Shown: piece by piece, positions 46,875 to 56,600 of the stretch
How the letters are laid out: each line of letters opens with the position of its first letter
How positions within the stretch are numbered: position 1 is the stretch's first letter
From: Deltaproteobacteria bacterium
GTDB lineage: Bacteria > Myxococcota_A > UBA796 > UBA2385
Length of the DNA: 64,000 bases
Direction of reading: 5' to 3'
Assembly (NCBI GenBank): GCA_016792625.1
Contig: JAEUKK010000131.1
Coordinates: 35,344 to 99,343, forward strand
Position numbers and translations under genes: made by a program
The notes under the pieces: generated by a model
Told to the model about the DNA's origin: nothing
Seen by the model: the letters and a program-made list of their open reading frames with translations, nothing else
The model's database searches: none

Positions 46875-48364
46875 CGGGGCTGCGCCCCATCAATCAGGTC
46901 GGTCCACACCGGGTGAGCCAGGTCGGCGGGCGCCGGGCGGCCCAAGGCGGCCCAGCCCGCGGCGAGGTGCCGGCGGAAGAGCAGGTCAAAGAGGTCGCGC
47001 ATGTCGCTGTGGTGCTCGGGGCCGTACCACCAGAACCAGTCGGAGCCCTCGGCCGCTCGCAGGTGGGGCCAGGCCGCGGCGGGCCGTCCCTGCTCTTCAT
47101 AAGCAGAGCGCAGCGCGGCCAAGCGGCGCCAAGCCGCGCGATCCATGGGATCACCCGCCCAGATGGCGAAGTCGGCGTTGATCCACGAGCCGGTGTGCAG
47201 CCGACGGATGTGGCCCACCGGCATCACGGGGAGGGCCTCGTCCACGCCGATCACGCGGCCCGAACGGTAGAGCGCGCGCAGGAAGGCCTCACCCGCGTCG
47301 GGGTAGCTCTCCCAGGGGTTCTCGCCGTCGAGCATGACGGGGTGCACGCCCTCTCCGCGCACCGAGCTGAGCAGGTCGGCGGCGGCGGCCTCACCCTGCC
47401 ACGAGGCGTACTGAAAGCCGACCCGGTCAGACAGGCTGCGGTCGCGGAAGATGATGTGCAGGTCAGTGTCTTCGACGCGCCACGCCCGGCGCAGGTCGGG
47501 CGGGCCGTCGCGCAGGCTGCGCTCGAGCACCCCTTGGTCGGTGGCCAGCCAGCGCACGCCCTCGGCGGCGGCGATCGCGGCCACCTCGGGGCTCACGCTG
47601 CCCTCGGAGGGCCACATGCCGGCGGGCCGGCGCCCAAGCACCTCGGCGCTGCGGTCGAGGCCCTCGCGGATCTGGCGGGCGGCGTCGGCGGGGTGGGCGA
47701 AGGCCACCGGGTCGGGCGGCGCAGGCAGGCAGCGCTGCGCGTGGTCAAAGTTGACCAACAAGGGCAAGATCGGGTGGGTGTAGGGCGTGCACGAGACGTG
47801 GGCGTAGCTGCGCCACAGCGGCAGGACCGCGCGCACCATGGCGTCCTGCACGCTCATCAGGTGCTCGAGCTGCGGGTGCGAGAAGCCGCGGTCTTGGCGC
47901 ATCAGGCCGGCGACGAAGGGGTCGCGGCGGGCGACCACGCCCATCCAGGCGAGGTTGCTCCAGACCTGCAGGTCGCGCAGGTCTTGGGCGTCGTCAACCG
48001 CGCCCGCGGCGGCCATCGCCTCGAGCGCCCGGTAGCGCGACGACCCGCGGCGCATGGTCGGGTGCCCGTGCACGAAGCGCTGGTTGATAAAGGCGCGCTG
48101 CACGCCATCGAGGTGCTCGGCGGGGATGCGGCTGATGCGCGCCCAGGGGTCGGTGCCGCCGGCCGCGTAGCGCTCGAGCTGGTCGAGCAGCGAGGGCACG
48201 ACGTTGAGCGTGGGGCGGGCGCCCTCTTCGACGGCCAACACGACCGCGTCGGTGTAGCCGCGCACGGCGTGCAGCCGCACCCAGGGCATGATCGGCTCGC
48301 CCGAGGCCGGATCACGGTAGTCGGGCTGGTGCATGTGGAGGAGCAGGGCGATCTGCGCGGTCAT
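46871..48364 (-). CDS. GH57 family glycoside hydrolase (alpha-amylase/amylopullulanase-like)
   Basis: 497 residues. GH57 conserved regions are complete: LLLHMHQPDYRDP, FSHPQLEHLMSVQD, AGMWPSEGSVSPEV with the nucleophile Glu, and PVMLDGENPWESY with the acid/base Asp. No signal peptide is present, so it works on intracellular glucan. It is the first gene of the GH57 trio. Amylase, pullulanase or glucanotransferase activity cannot be separated by eye. Confidence 0.9.
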   Translation of the reverse strand: MTAQIALLLHMHQPDYRDPASGEPIMPWVRLHAVRGYTDAVVLAVEEGARPTLNVVPSLLDQLERYAAGGTDPWARISRIPAEHLDGVQRAFINQRFVHGHPTMRRGSSRYRALEAMAAAGAVDDAQDLRDLQVWSNLAWMGVVARRDPFVAGLMRQDRGFSHPQLEHLMSVQDAMVRAVLPLWRSYAHVSCTPYTHPILPLLVNFDHAQRCLPAPPDPVAFAHPADAARQIREGLDRSAEVLGRRPAGMWPSEGSVSPEVAAIAAAEGVRWLATDQGVLERSLRDGPPDLRRAWRVEDTDLHIIFRDRSLSDRVGFQYASWQGEAAAADLLSSVRGEGVHPVMLDGENPWESYPDAGEAFLRALYRSGRVIGVDEALPVMPVGHIRRLHTGSWINADFAIWAGDPMDRAAWRRLAALRSAYEEQGRPAAAWPHLRAAEGSDWFWWYGPEHHSDMRDLFDLLFRRHLAAGWAALGRPAPADLAHPVWTDLIDGAQPR

Positions 48365-48444
48365 GGCGCACTTGTACCAGAAGGCGCCGCGGCCTTGCCG
48401 CCGCGCCCGCCACCGCGCCCCGCCGCGGCATAGGATCCCGGCCC

Positions 48445-50274
48445 ATGCGCAGCCTCATCGACCAATTCTGCCCCAACATCCACGACGCCCCCATCACCGC
48501 CGCGGCCTACGACCCGTGGAGCGGCGTGCAGGCGACCGCCGACAGCAACGGCGTGGTCGCCGTGCAGCGCAACGGCGAGAGCAGCCCGGGCCTCATCTTC
48601 CAGCCCGGCGCGCCCATCTTTGGCGCGCTGGCGCTGATCCGCGGCGGCAGCCTCGTGGCGATCGGCGACGAAGACGGCAGCGTCGGGGTCTACAGCACCG
48701 CCGACGGCAGCGAGTACTTCCGCGAGGCCCGCGAGGGCGGCCGCGGGCGCGTGCGGGCCATGCGCGGGGTCGCCATCTCGCCCGACGGCTCGATGTTGGC
48801 CTCGATCTCGAAAGATCGGCTGGTGCGGGCCTGGGATCTGAGCCGGGGCGAGCGGGTGAACGCCTGGCAGGACTTTTCGGGCGAGACGGTCGGTTTTGAC
48901 GACCGCGGTGAGCGGCTGCTGCTGATTGATCTCAACGGCCAGCCCACGCTGTTCGACCTGCTGCGGGTCCAGCGCTTCCCGATGACCCGCCTGCCGATGC
49001 CGGCCAGCCGCGCCATCTTCACCCTCGACGGCACGCTCGTGCTCGCCGCCGGCCCGGCGGGGATCTCGCTGCTGCGCATCGCCGATGGGGCCGTGGTGGC
49101 CAGCTTCGCCACCCAGGGCGGCAGCGGCATCATGAACCTGCTGATCTCGCCCGACAACCAGCGCTGCGCCGTGGTCACCCAGCGCAGCGTGCACCAGTTC
49201 AGCCTGCCCGAGCTGCAGCCGGTCGACAGCGTCAAGCACGGCGCGCCCGACCCCAGCGGGGCGGCGGCCTGGTCACACCTGGGCCTGCGGGTGGGCGGGG
49301 CCGACGGCCTGCTGCACAGCGGCAAGGGCGGCTCGGCGGGCGGGGTCAGCCTAGCCACCGGCTTCGGCGAGCACCGGCTCGCCGTGCACCACGACCGCAT
49401 CGCCCATTGGCGCGGGCGGGCGCGCCGCGTCGAGATCAACGCCGGCGGGCCGATCGCCGACGCCCAGATCGACCGCGACGGGCGCATCATCGGCGTGCTG
49501 CCCGAGCGGGGCCCCATCGCCGTCTTTGACGTCGACACCGGCAAGAAGGTCTTCGAGGCCGGTGCCGAGACCAGCGGGGCCACCCAGCTCTGCGTCGGCG
49601 GCACGGTGGTCGCCGCCCGCATGGCCCAAGGCGGCTGCCGCTGGTGGGATCTGGCCTTGAACAAAGGTTACGAGCTGGCCTGGCCGAGCTCGATCGCGCT
49701 GAGCGGCGGCGGCACCTGGCTGGGGGTCGTGACCCCCAAAGGGGCCGTGCGGGTGCTCGACCCCGCCACGGGCAAAGACATCATGAAGCCGCCCACGCCC
49801 GGCGGCAGCGCGGCGGTGCGCCTGCTCAGCTTCGTCAACAAGCGGCCCGACCTGCTCGTCTTCGACGCCGAGGGCATCCTCAGCCACTACGACCTCACCG
49901 AGGCCGGCCGCGGCGGCCCGCCCGCGCACCCCCGCGACGTGCTCAGCGTCAACGTGCCCGTCGACCGCCTCTGGGGCATCGCCGGCGGCGAGCGCTGCGC
50001 CCTGCGCCTGCCCGAGGGCGCGACCTGCACCATCCTCTTCGTCGACCTGCGCAGCTCGGCGGTGGTCGCCGAGCACAGCGGCCTGCACCCCGCGGCCAGC
50101 GTCGACCCCGAGACGGGCGCGGTGCTGCAGCCCGCGCGCTCCGCAGCCGTGCTCGAGCTCGACATGAGCGGCGCCGAGCAGGCCGTCCTGCGCGCCTTGC
50201 CCGGCGGCGAGTGGATCAGCTTCGGCCCCCGCGGCGTGCTCGCCGCCAGCCCCTCGGCCGGCACGGCGATCTGA
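48445..50274 (+). CDS. WD40-like beta-propeller protein
   Basis: 609 residues, no signal peptide or membrane helix. Repeats with the WD40 form are visible, e.g. MRGVAISPDGSMLASISKDRLVRAWDLSRGE and IAVFDVDTGKKVFEAG, recurring about every 40 residues. This suggests two propeller-like halves that serve as a binding platform. It diverges from the GH57 operon with an 80-base gap, and no functional link is evident. The C-terminal half matches the repeat pattern less well. Confidence 0.8.
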   Translation: MRSLIDQFCPNIHDAPITAAAYDPWSGVQATADSNGVVAVQRNGESSPGLIFQPGAPIFGALALIRGGSLVAIGDEDGSVGVYSTADGSEYFREAREGGRGRVRAMRGVAISPDGSMLASISKDRLVRAWDLSRGERVNAWQDFSGETVGFDDRGERLLLIDLNGQPTLFDLLRVQRFPMTRLPMPASRAIFTLDGTLVLAAGPAGISLLRIADGAVVASFATQGGSGIMNLLISPDNQRCAVVTQRSVHQFSLPELQPVDSVKHGAPDPSGAAAWSHLGLRVGGADGLLHSGKGGSAGGVSLATGFGEHRLAVHHDRIAHWRGRARRVEINAGGPIADAQIDRDGRIIGVLPERGPIAVFDVDTGKKVFEAGAETSGATQLCVGGTVVAARMAQGGCRWWDLALNKGYELAWPSSIALSGGGTWLGVVTPKGAVRVLDPATGKDIMKPPTPGGSAAVRLLSFVNKRPDLLVFDAEGILSHYDLTEAGRGGPPAHPRDVLSVNVPVDRLWGIAGGERCALRLPEGATCTILFVDLRSSAVVAEHSGLHPAASVDPETGAVLQPARSAAVLELDMSGAEQAVLRALPGGEWISFGPRGVLAASPSAGTAI

Positions 50275-50310
50275 GCCCCTGAGCGCCGCGCACGCGCCAC
50301 GCGACCGCCC

Positions 50311-50510
50311 GCCCACCTGAGCAGCGGGTCGCGCCCTCCCGCCAGGCCGGCCTTGCACCTGACTGCACAAGCCGAGGCCTTCGCGGCGACCCCTTCATCG
50401 CCCACCTGAGCAGCGGGTCGCGCAGTCCACTAGGCCGGCCTCGCACCGGCCTGCACACGCCGAGGCCTTCGCGGCGACCCCTTCATCGCCCACCTGAGCA
50501 GCGGGTCGCG
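50311..50510. repeat. 88-89 bp direct repeat, two full copies plus a partial third
   Basis: Units begin at 50311, 50400 and 50488, each with GCCCACCTGAGCAGCGGGTC. The first two also share GCCGAGGCCTTCGCGGCGAC followed by CCCTTCATC. The middles differ at about 15 positions. The third unit breaks off after about 23 bases. The same GCCGAGGCCTTCGCGGCGA block recurs at the far end of the window (63908 on), so this is a dispersed element and not only a local tandem array. Confidence 0.8.
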
Positions 50511-50700
50511 CCGGCCTTGGGGCCCAGTTGGGGGAAGGCGACAAAGGGGGGCGTTGCGCGCTGGCGCGCGGCGCTGCCATGCGCCGCGCGAAGCCTGCGC
50601 GCTGCCCCCCTTGGCGGGGGATGCAAGGGGCCCCGCGGGCCCCTTGCCCGGGAGTCTGGGGGCCGGCGACCCCCGGCATCGACGCACAACAGCGTGCCGG
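50511..50700. other. Highly structured GC-rich segment with three hairpins
   Basis: Three consecutive inverted repeats are visible. CCCCCC/GGGGG lies at 50605-50620. GCAAGGGGCCC with GGGCCCCTTGC forms an 11-bp perfect stem with a CGC loop (50623-50647). GGGGG/CCCCC lies at 50658-50674. Upstream, 50545-50600 is dense in GCGC self-complementary words. AAAGGGGGGC near 50542 also occurs near 63979, so it appears to be part of the dispersed element. No ORF in it looks coding. Confidence 0.6.
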
Positions 50701-50796
50701 CAGGCGCAAACCACCTCATCAGCCTGCTGGAGACCATTGTCGCAGCCTTCGACCACGTCGAAGGGAAAACCCGACCCAAAACCTGCGGTAGCACAT

Positions 50797-50811
50797 TGAC
50801 TTCGATTTTCA
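50797..50811 (+). promoter_or_regulatory. Weaker Fur-box-like site
   Basis: TGACTTCGATTTTCA: the right half ATTTTCA is a perfect Fur 7-1-7 half-site, and the left half keeps TGA. TTGACT at 50796-50801 could double as a -35 element. It lies 112 bases before the next start codon, in the least GC-rich stretch of the window. Confidence 0.4.
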
Positions 50812-50862
50812 TCGTCAAAAACCCAGAAGAACACCTTGCGCAGCGCGCGCCCTCCCCCTAAA

Positions 50863-50877
50863 TGGAAACGACTTTCA
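50863..50877 (+). promoter_or_regulatory. Fur box upstream of the iron-uptake operon
   Basis: TGGAAACGACTTTCA matches the Fur consensus TGAAAAT-N-ATTTTCA at 11 of 14 positions by eye, inside a longer AAATG/CATTT inverted repeat. It sits 46 bases before the ATG of the DUF4856 lipoprotein gene, the position expected for an iron-responsive repressor. Confidence 0.6.
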
Positions 50878-50923
50878 TTTCCAACCATAGACCGGCCTCC
50901 CCCGAGGCCGACCGGAGCGCGCC

Positions 50924-52447
50924 ATGCACAGCCCCCTCCTCCGCAGAGCCACCCTCCTCCTCTCGATCGGCGCCCTGGCCGCCCTCTCCGCTTGCACCAG
51001 CGGCGAAAAAGCCGACGACAGCGCCGATCAGGGCACGGGCGACGGCGGCGCTGATGGCGCAGACGGGGCCGATGGGGCCGATGGGGCGGATGGCACCGAC
51101 GGCGGCGGTGATGGCGGCGGCGGCAGCGGTGAGGGCTACGCCTTCACCAGCCGCTTCGACGGCGAGAGCAGCGTGTCCTACGGCGGTCAGGTGATGCGTC
51201 ACCTGCTGATCGAAGACCTGAAGACCTGGATCGGCGGCCTGACCGGCCGGGTCGACGGCGGCTGGTTCCCCGTGGACGGCGAGGTCGAGGGCGAGCTGAT
51301 GTTCTACTACGCCTTCGACAGCGCCACTTCGGGCAGCGTGCCCCACGGCAAGGTCACCGACCCTGCGGCCAAGCAGGCCATCTACGACGAGGTCTCGACC
51401 GACAAAGACCTCGTGGGCAAGGTCGCCGGGAACGACGAGGTGGGGCAGCACGTCGACTGGTCGACCGGCCTCGTCGGCTGGGGGGCGCCGGGCAGCCACA
51501 GCCCCGACAGCTTGGCCCGCGCCTGGATGGCCCAGATCGAAGACAACGCCATCGCCCGCAGCAACGGCGACATCCCGCTCGACCCGACCGGCGCGCCGAT
51601 CGCCGCCGTCTACCTCACGCCCGAGGGCCAAGACCTGCAGCAGCTGCTGCAGAAGTTCCTCACCGGGGCCATCGCGTTCAGCCAGGGCGCCGATGACTAC
51701 CTCGACGATGATCTCGAAGGAAAAGGCCTGAACTCTGACCACAGCGGGCCCGAGGGCGACGCGAACTACACCGCGCTCGAGCACGCCTGGGATGAGGGCT
51801 TCGGCTACTTCGGCGCGGCCCGCGACTATGGCGACTGGGACGACAGCCTCACCGCGAGCGCCGCCGTGCGCGACAGCTGGGAGCCCGACGGCGCCATCGA
51901 CCTGCTCACCGAGGCCAGCTGGGGCCACAGCGTCAACGCCGGCAAGCGCGACGACGGCGCCCTGGTCGCCACCGATCTCAGCGGCGACGCCTGGACACAC
52001 TTCGTCGAGGGCCGCCGCCTGCTCGCCGAGACCAGCGGCCCGCTCGACGAGGCCCAGCGGGCCACGCTGCTCGCCCACCGCGACGGCGCGCTCACCGCGT
52101 GGGAGGGGGCCATCGCCGCGACCATCGTCCACTACATCAATGACGTGCTGCGCGACATGGGCGCCTTCGGCACGGACGGCTACCGCTTCGCCGACCACGC
52201 CAAACACTGGAGCGAGCTCAAAGGCTTCGCGCTCAGCCTGCAGTTCAACCCCCACTCGCCGCTGAGCGACGCCGACTTCGCCGCCCTGCACGCCCTGCTC
52301 GGCGACGCGCCGGTGCTGTCCAACGCCGACCCCGAGGCCATCGCCGCCTACGCCGAGGCCTTGCTCGAGGCCCGCGCGCTGATCGGCGCCGCCTACGGCT
52401 TTGACGCCGGGAACCTCGGCGACGCGGACGGCACCAATGGCTGGTGA
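50924..52447 (+). CDS. DUF4856 lipoprotein
   Basis: 507 residues. The signal sequence ends in the lipobox LSACTSG, followed by a (GAD)n linker at about 42-58. The mature region matches DUF4856: ALEHAWDEGFGYFGAARDY, SWGHSVNAG, and the C-terminal HAKHWSELKGFALSLQFNP. This family accompanies imelysin and FecA-like receptors in iron or haem uptake loci, as here. It is probably an outer-membrane lipoprotein that binds metal or a metal complex. A Fur-like box lies in front of it, and its last 11 bases overlap the imelysin gene. Confidence 0.88.
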   Translation: MHSPLLRRATLLLSIGALAALSACTSGEKADDSADQGTGDGGADGADGADGADGADGTDGGGDGGGGSGEGYAFTSRFDGESSVSYGGQVMRHLLIEDLKTWIGGLTGRVDGGWFPVDGEVEGELMFYYAFDSATSGSVPHGKVTDPAAKQAIYDEVSTDKDLVGKVAGNDEVGQHVDWSTGLVGWGAPGSHSPDSLARAWMAQIEDNAIARSNGDIPLDPTGAPIAAVYLTPEGQDLQQLLQKFLTGAIAFSQGADDYLDDDLEGKGLNSDHSGPEGDANYTALEHAWDEGFGYFGAARDYGDWDDSLTASAAVRDSWEPDGAIDLLTEASWGHSVNAGKRDDGALVATDLSGDAWTHFVEGRRLLAETSGPLDEAQRATLLAHRDGALTAWEGAIAATIVHYINDVLRDMGAFGTDGYRFADHAKHWSELKGFALSLQFNPHSPLSDADFAALHALLGDAPVLSNADPEAIAAYAEALLEARALIGAAYGFDAGNLGDADGTNGW

Positions 52448-53627
52448 GCACCGCGGCTGGCTCAGCCTGATCGCCGTCGGCGGCGTCGTCTTCATCCAAG
52501 ACCTCGCCTGCGCCCTCGGCAAAGGCGGGGCCACCGACCCGGCGGTCGAGGACGCGCTGCAGGCCACGGTCAGCCAGGCCGCGCCCCTGGTCATCGCGCC
52601 CGCCCTCGACGCCGCGGCCACCGAGCTGGCCGCCCTCGACGCGGCGCTGGCCACCTGGGAGGCCGCCGGGGGTGCCGACAGCGGGCGGCCGGCCGCCCAG
52701 CAGGCCTTCCAGCGGGCCATGGCCGCCTGGCAGCGGGTCGAGCTGCTCGAGCTCGGCCCCCTGGGTAGCAGCCTGAACGTCGTCGGCGGCGCTGATCTGC
52801 GCGAGCGCATCTACTCGTGGCCGGTGGTCAACCCCTGCCGGGTCGATCAAGAGACGGCGACGGGCGGCTACGCCACCGCCCACTTCATGGACGTGGCCCT
52901 CGACAACGTGCGGGGCCTCGACGCGATCGAGCACCTGCTCTGGGCGCCAACCGGCGAGAACGCCTGCCCGAGCCAGGTCGACATCAACGCCCAAGGCACC
53001 TGGGACGCGCTGGGCGCCGACGAGATCGCCGCGCGCCGGGCCGCCTACGCGCGGGTCGCCGTGGCCGACGCCGTCGCGACCCTCGACGAGGCGCGCGCCG
53101 CCTTCGCCGAAGGGGGCGACTGGGCGGTGGCCCTCGCCCAGGCCGGCGAGGCGGGGCCCTACGAGAGCCGCGAAGCCGCGCTGAACGCCCTCTACGACGC
53201 TGCCTTCTACATCGAAGCAGTGGCGAAGGACCAGAAGCTCGCTGAGCCCATGGGCCTGCGCAACTGCACGACCGACTGCCTCGGCCTGGTCGAGTCCGCC
53301 GAGCCGGGCAGCTCGCACCTGCACCTGCGCGAGAACCTCGCCGCCTTCCGTCAGCTGTGGGTGATGGGCGAGGGCAGCGGCTTTGACGACCTGCTGCGCA
53401 GCCTCGGCCAAGATGCCCTCGCCGACGAGGTCGAGGCCGCGCTGACCGCCGCCGAAGCCGCGGCGCTCGCCCTCGAGCGGCCGGTGGACGTGGCCATCAC
53501 CAGCGGCGACCCCGCGGTCACCGCGCTGTATGAGGCCCTGGTCGAGCTGGGCCGGCTGTGGAAAGAGGACGTGGCCACCGCCCTGGTGATGACCGTGCCC
53601 GCCGAGGCCGCGGGCGACAACGACTGA
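52437..53627 (+). CDS. Imelysin family (peptidase M75) iron-uptake protein
   Basis: 396 residues from the ATG at 52437, inside the end of the previous gene; the longer frame to 52401 is unlikely. A hydrophobic N terminus (LSLIAVGGVVFIQDLACALG) serves as signal. The imelysin helical-bundle fold shows FQRAMAAWQRVELLELGPLG, DLRERIYSWP, and the core GLDAIEHLLW. In most imelysins this last motif is GxHxxE; here the His is Asp162 while Glu165 remains. Imelysins are now seen as iron/haem-binding periplasmic proteins rather than proteases. Confidence 0.88.
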   Translation: MAGEHRGWLSLIAVGGVVFIQDLACALGKGGATDPAVEDALQATVSQAAPLVIAPALDAAATELAALDAALATWEAAGGADSGRPAAQQAFQRAMAAWQRVELLELGPLGSSLNVVGGADLRERIYSWPVVNPCRVDQETATGGYATAHFMDVALDNVRGLDAIEHLLWAPTGENACPSQVDINAQGTWDALGADEIAARRAAYARVAVADAVATLDEARAAFAEGGDWAVALAQAGEAGPYESREAALNALYDAAFYIEAVAKDQKLAEPMGLRNCTTDCLGLVESAEPGSSHLHLRENLAAFRQLWVMGEGSGFDDLLRSLGQDALADEVEAALTAAEAAALALERPVDVAITSGDPAVTALYEALVELGRLWKEDVATALVMTVPAEAAGDND

Positions 53628-53654
53628 GGGCGAGGCGCGGCTCAGCCGCCGGGG

Positions 53655-56600
53655 GTGAGGGTGAACGACGGCGCCAACGACGTGCTGCGCACGATCCTGA
53701 GCAGCCTCGGCCAGCCTGTCCTCGACCCGGGCAGCCGCACCTTCTGGCCCTGGCTGCTCGGCGCCGCGCTGATCGCCGCCGCGCTGCGGGTGTGGGCGAC
53801 CGGCAGGGGTGCGGAGGGCTGGTCCTTGGCCCAGGTCCGCTGGAGCAGCGTGCTGCACGCCATCTTCCCCTACCGATGGCTGCGCGAGCCCTCAGGGCAG
53901 CTCGACCTGCAGCTGCTGGTGCTGCGGCGCCTCATCGCAGTGGCCCGGGCCGGCGGCGGCGTATCGGGCGCCTACCTGCTCGGCACCCGCCTGGTCATGT
54001 TGCTGGACCGCACGGTCGGCGCGCCGACCCCTCCCGCGCTGCCCGGGTGGGCGCTGACCCTCGTCTACAGCCTCGCGCTCTTCCTCAGCTGGGACCTGTC
54101 GCGCTTCCTGCTCCACCGCCTGATGCACACCGCGCCGGCCCTCTGGGCCTTCCACGAGGTGCACCACTCGGCCACCCGCCTGACCCCCCTCACCTTCCAC
54201 CGCACCCACCCCGTCGAGTCCCTGCTCTACGATCTGCGCGGGGTGGTGGCGACGGGGGTGGTCGCGGGCCTGTTCTATTGGGTCTTTCGAGGCGCCGCGG
54301 CCGAGCACACCCTGCTCGGCGTGCACTCGATCGGGCTGGTGCTCAACGCACTGACCGGGAACCTGCGCCACAGCGCCGTTTTCGTGCGCTTCCCCGCCGC
54401 GGTTGAGCGCTGGCTGCTCTCGCCTGCCCAGCACCAGCTGCACCACAGCGCCGATCCCGCGCACCACGACGCCAATTACGGCACCTGGCTCGCGGTCTGG
54501 GACCGCGCGGCGGGCACCCTCCTCCCCTCCCCTCTCGCGCCCATCGGCCGCTTCGGCGTGCCCGAGGCGCGCCACGAGCAGCGCTTGGCCTCCGCCCTCC
54601 TCTCCCCCTTCCGCGTCGCGGCGGGGGCCCTCTCTCGCCCCGCCCGCGCGGGGATGCTCTCCCTCCCGGTATTCTCGCTGCTCTGGCCCGATCTGGCCGC
54701 GGCCGCCGAGGGCGAGGCCCCGGCCGACGACGAGGCCGACGGCACCGGCGAGAGCATCGTGGTCACCGCGCCCGACGGCACCCCCCGGGTCGCCGGCTCG
54801 GCCCACGTGGTGAGCGAGGCTGAGCTCGAGCGCTTCGAGTACACCGACATCCACAAGGTTTTGGCCAAGATCCCCGGCGTGACCATCCGGGTCGAAGACG
54901 GCTTTGGCCTGCGCCCGAACATCGGCATCCGGGGCGTCGACAGCGACCGCAGCTCCAAGATCTTGCTGCTCGAAGACGGCCTGCCCCTCGCGCCCGCGCC
55001 CTACGCGGCGCCGGCGGCCTACTACTTCCCCCTGACCCAGCGCATCGTGGGGGTCGAGGTCTTCAAGGGCGCCACGGCGATCCGCCAGGGTCCACAGACC
55101 ATCGCCGGCGCGGTGAACCTGCTGACCCGCCCCGTGGGCCCGCGTGACGCCGCGGCGCTGGACCTGGCGGTCGGGCCCCGCGACACCCAAAAGCTGCACG
55201 GCTGGGTCAACGTGCGCGCCGGTGACCTCGGCCTGCTGCTCGAGGGCGCACACCTGGGCACCGGCGGCTTCAAGCAGCTCGACACCGGCGGAGAGACCGG
55301 CTTCTCGCGCGATGATCTCATGGGCAAAGCCGAGCTGCGCCTGCCCGGCCTCGGCGGCGGTCGTCAGCGGGCCGAGCTCAAGCTCGGGTGGGGTCAGGAG
55401 CAGTCTCGCGAGACGTACCTCGGCCTCACCCTGGATGACTTCGAGGCCGACCCGCTCCGCCGCTACAGCGCCAGCGCCGATGATCTGATGCAGTGGGACC
55501 GCACCGCCGGCAGCCTGCGCTGGTTCTGGACCCACCCCCACGTCCGCGCCGAGCTGAGCGCCTATGGCGCCCTGCTCGACCGCACCTGGCTGCGTTTTGA
55601 CGGCCTGGGCAGCGGTGTCGACGTGAACGATGTGCTCACCGCCGATCTGAGCGCGGCCAACGCTGAGGCCACCCGGCTGGCCGCCTTGCTCGCCGGCGAG
55701 GTCGACAGCGCGTCAGCCGACGAGAACATCGTGCTGGTCACCAATGACCGGCACTTTCGCAGCGGCGGCGTGCAGGCGCGCCTGACCCACACCGCCGGCG
55801 GCGCCGCCTGGGGCAGCGAGCTCGAGCTCGGCGTGCGCCTGCACGGAGATCACGTGCTGCGCGACCACACCGCGCAGCAGCGGCCGATGGCCGGCGGTCG
55901 CCTACAAGAGCGGGTCGGCCCGCTGGTCCAGACCACCGACTCTGAGGCCATGGCCCGGGCGCTCAGCCTGCACCTCGCCGAAGACCTGCGCCTCGGCCCG
56001 GTGCACCTGCTGCCCGGCCTCCGGATGGAGCAGGTCCACACCCGCTTAGACGACGCGCTGGTCGATGATCCCGCCATCGTCGCCGACACCCGCACCTTGC
56101 TGCCCGGCGCGGGGGCCCTCTGGTCTGCAACCCCGTGGTTGGATCTTTTTGGCGCGGCGCACCGCGGCTCCTCCCCCGTGCCGCCGGGCAGCCCCGAGGG
56201 CACGAAGCCCGAGCTGGCCAACAACTACGAGGCGGGCCTGCGCCTGAGCCCGCGGGCGACCCGCCTCGAGCTGGTCGGCTTCTGGAGCGCCTACGACAAC
56301 CTGACCGGCCAGTGCACGCTCTCGGGCGGCTGCGCCGACGCCCAGCTCGATCAACAGTTTAACGGCGGCGAGGCCGACGTCTGGGGCGCAGAGGGCAGCC
56401 TGCACCAGGAGCTGGGCCTGCCCGGGAAGTGGCTGCTGATCGGCGATCTGGCCGGCACCTGGACCGAGAGCGCCTTCCGCACCGGCTTTGTGTCGGCCCT
56501 GCCGCGCTGGGGCACCGTCGAGCCCGGCGACGCCCTGCCCTACCTGCCCCAGCTGCAGGGCACCGCCGGCCTGAGCGCCGTGCACCCGCGGGTCAACGCC

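Noticed and set aside
50311..50510. Tandem 88-89 bp repeats considered as a CRISPR array.
   Set aside because: Units are too long and nearly identical over most of their length, there are no spacers of uniform size, and no cas genes are near.
54600..54700. Hydroxylase-receptor fusion as a sequencing artefact.
   Set aside because: The frame is open across the joint, both halves keep full motifs and no obvious homopolymer error is visible. It is kept as real, with the caveat stated in the finding.
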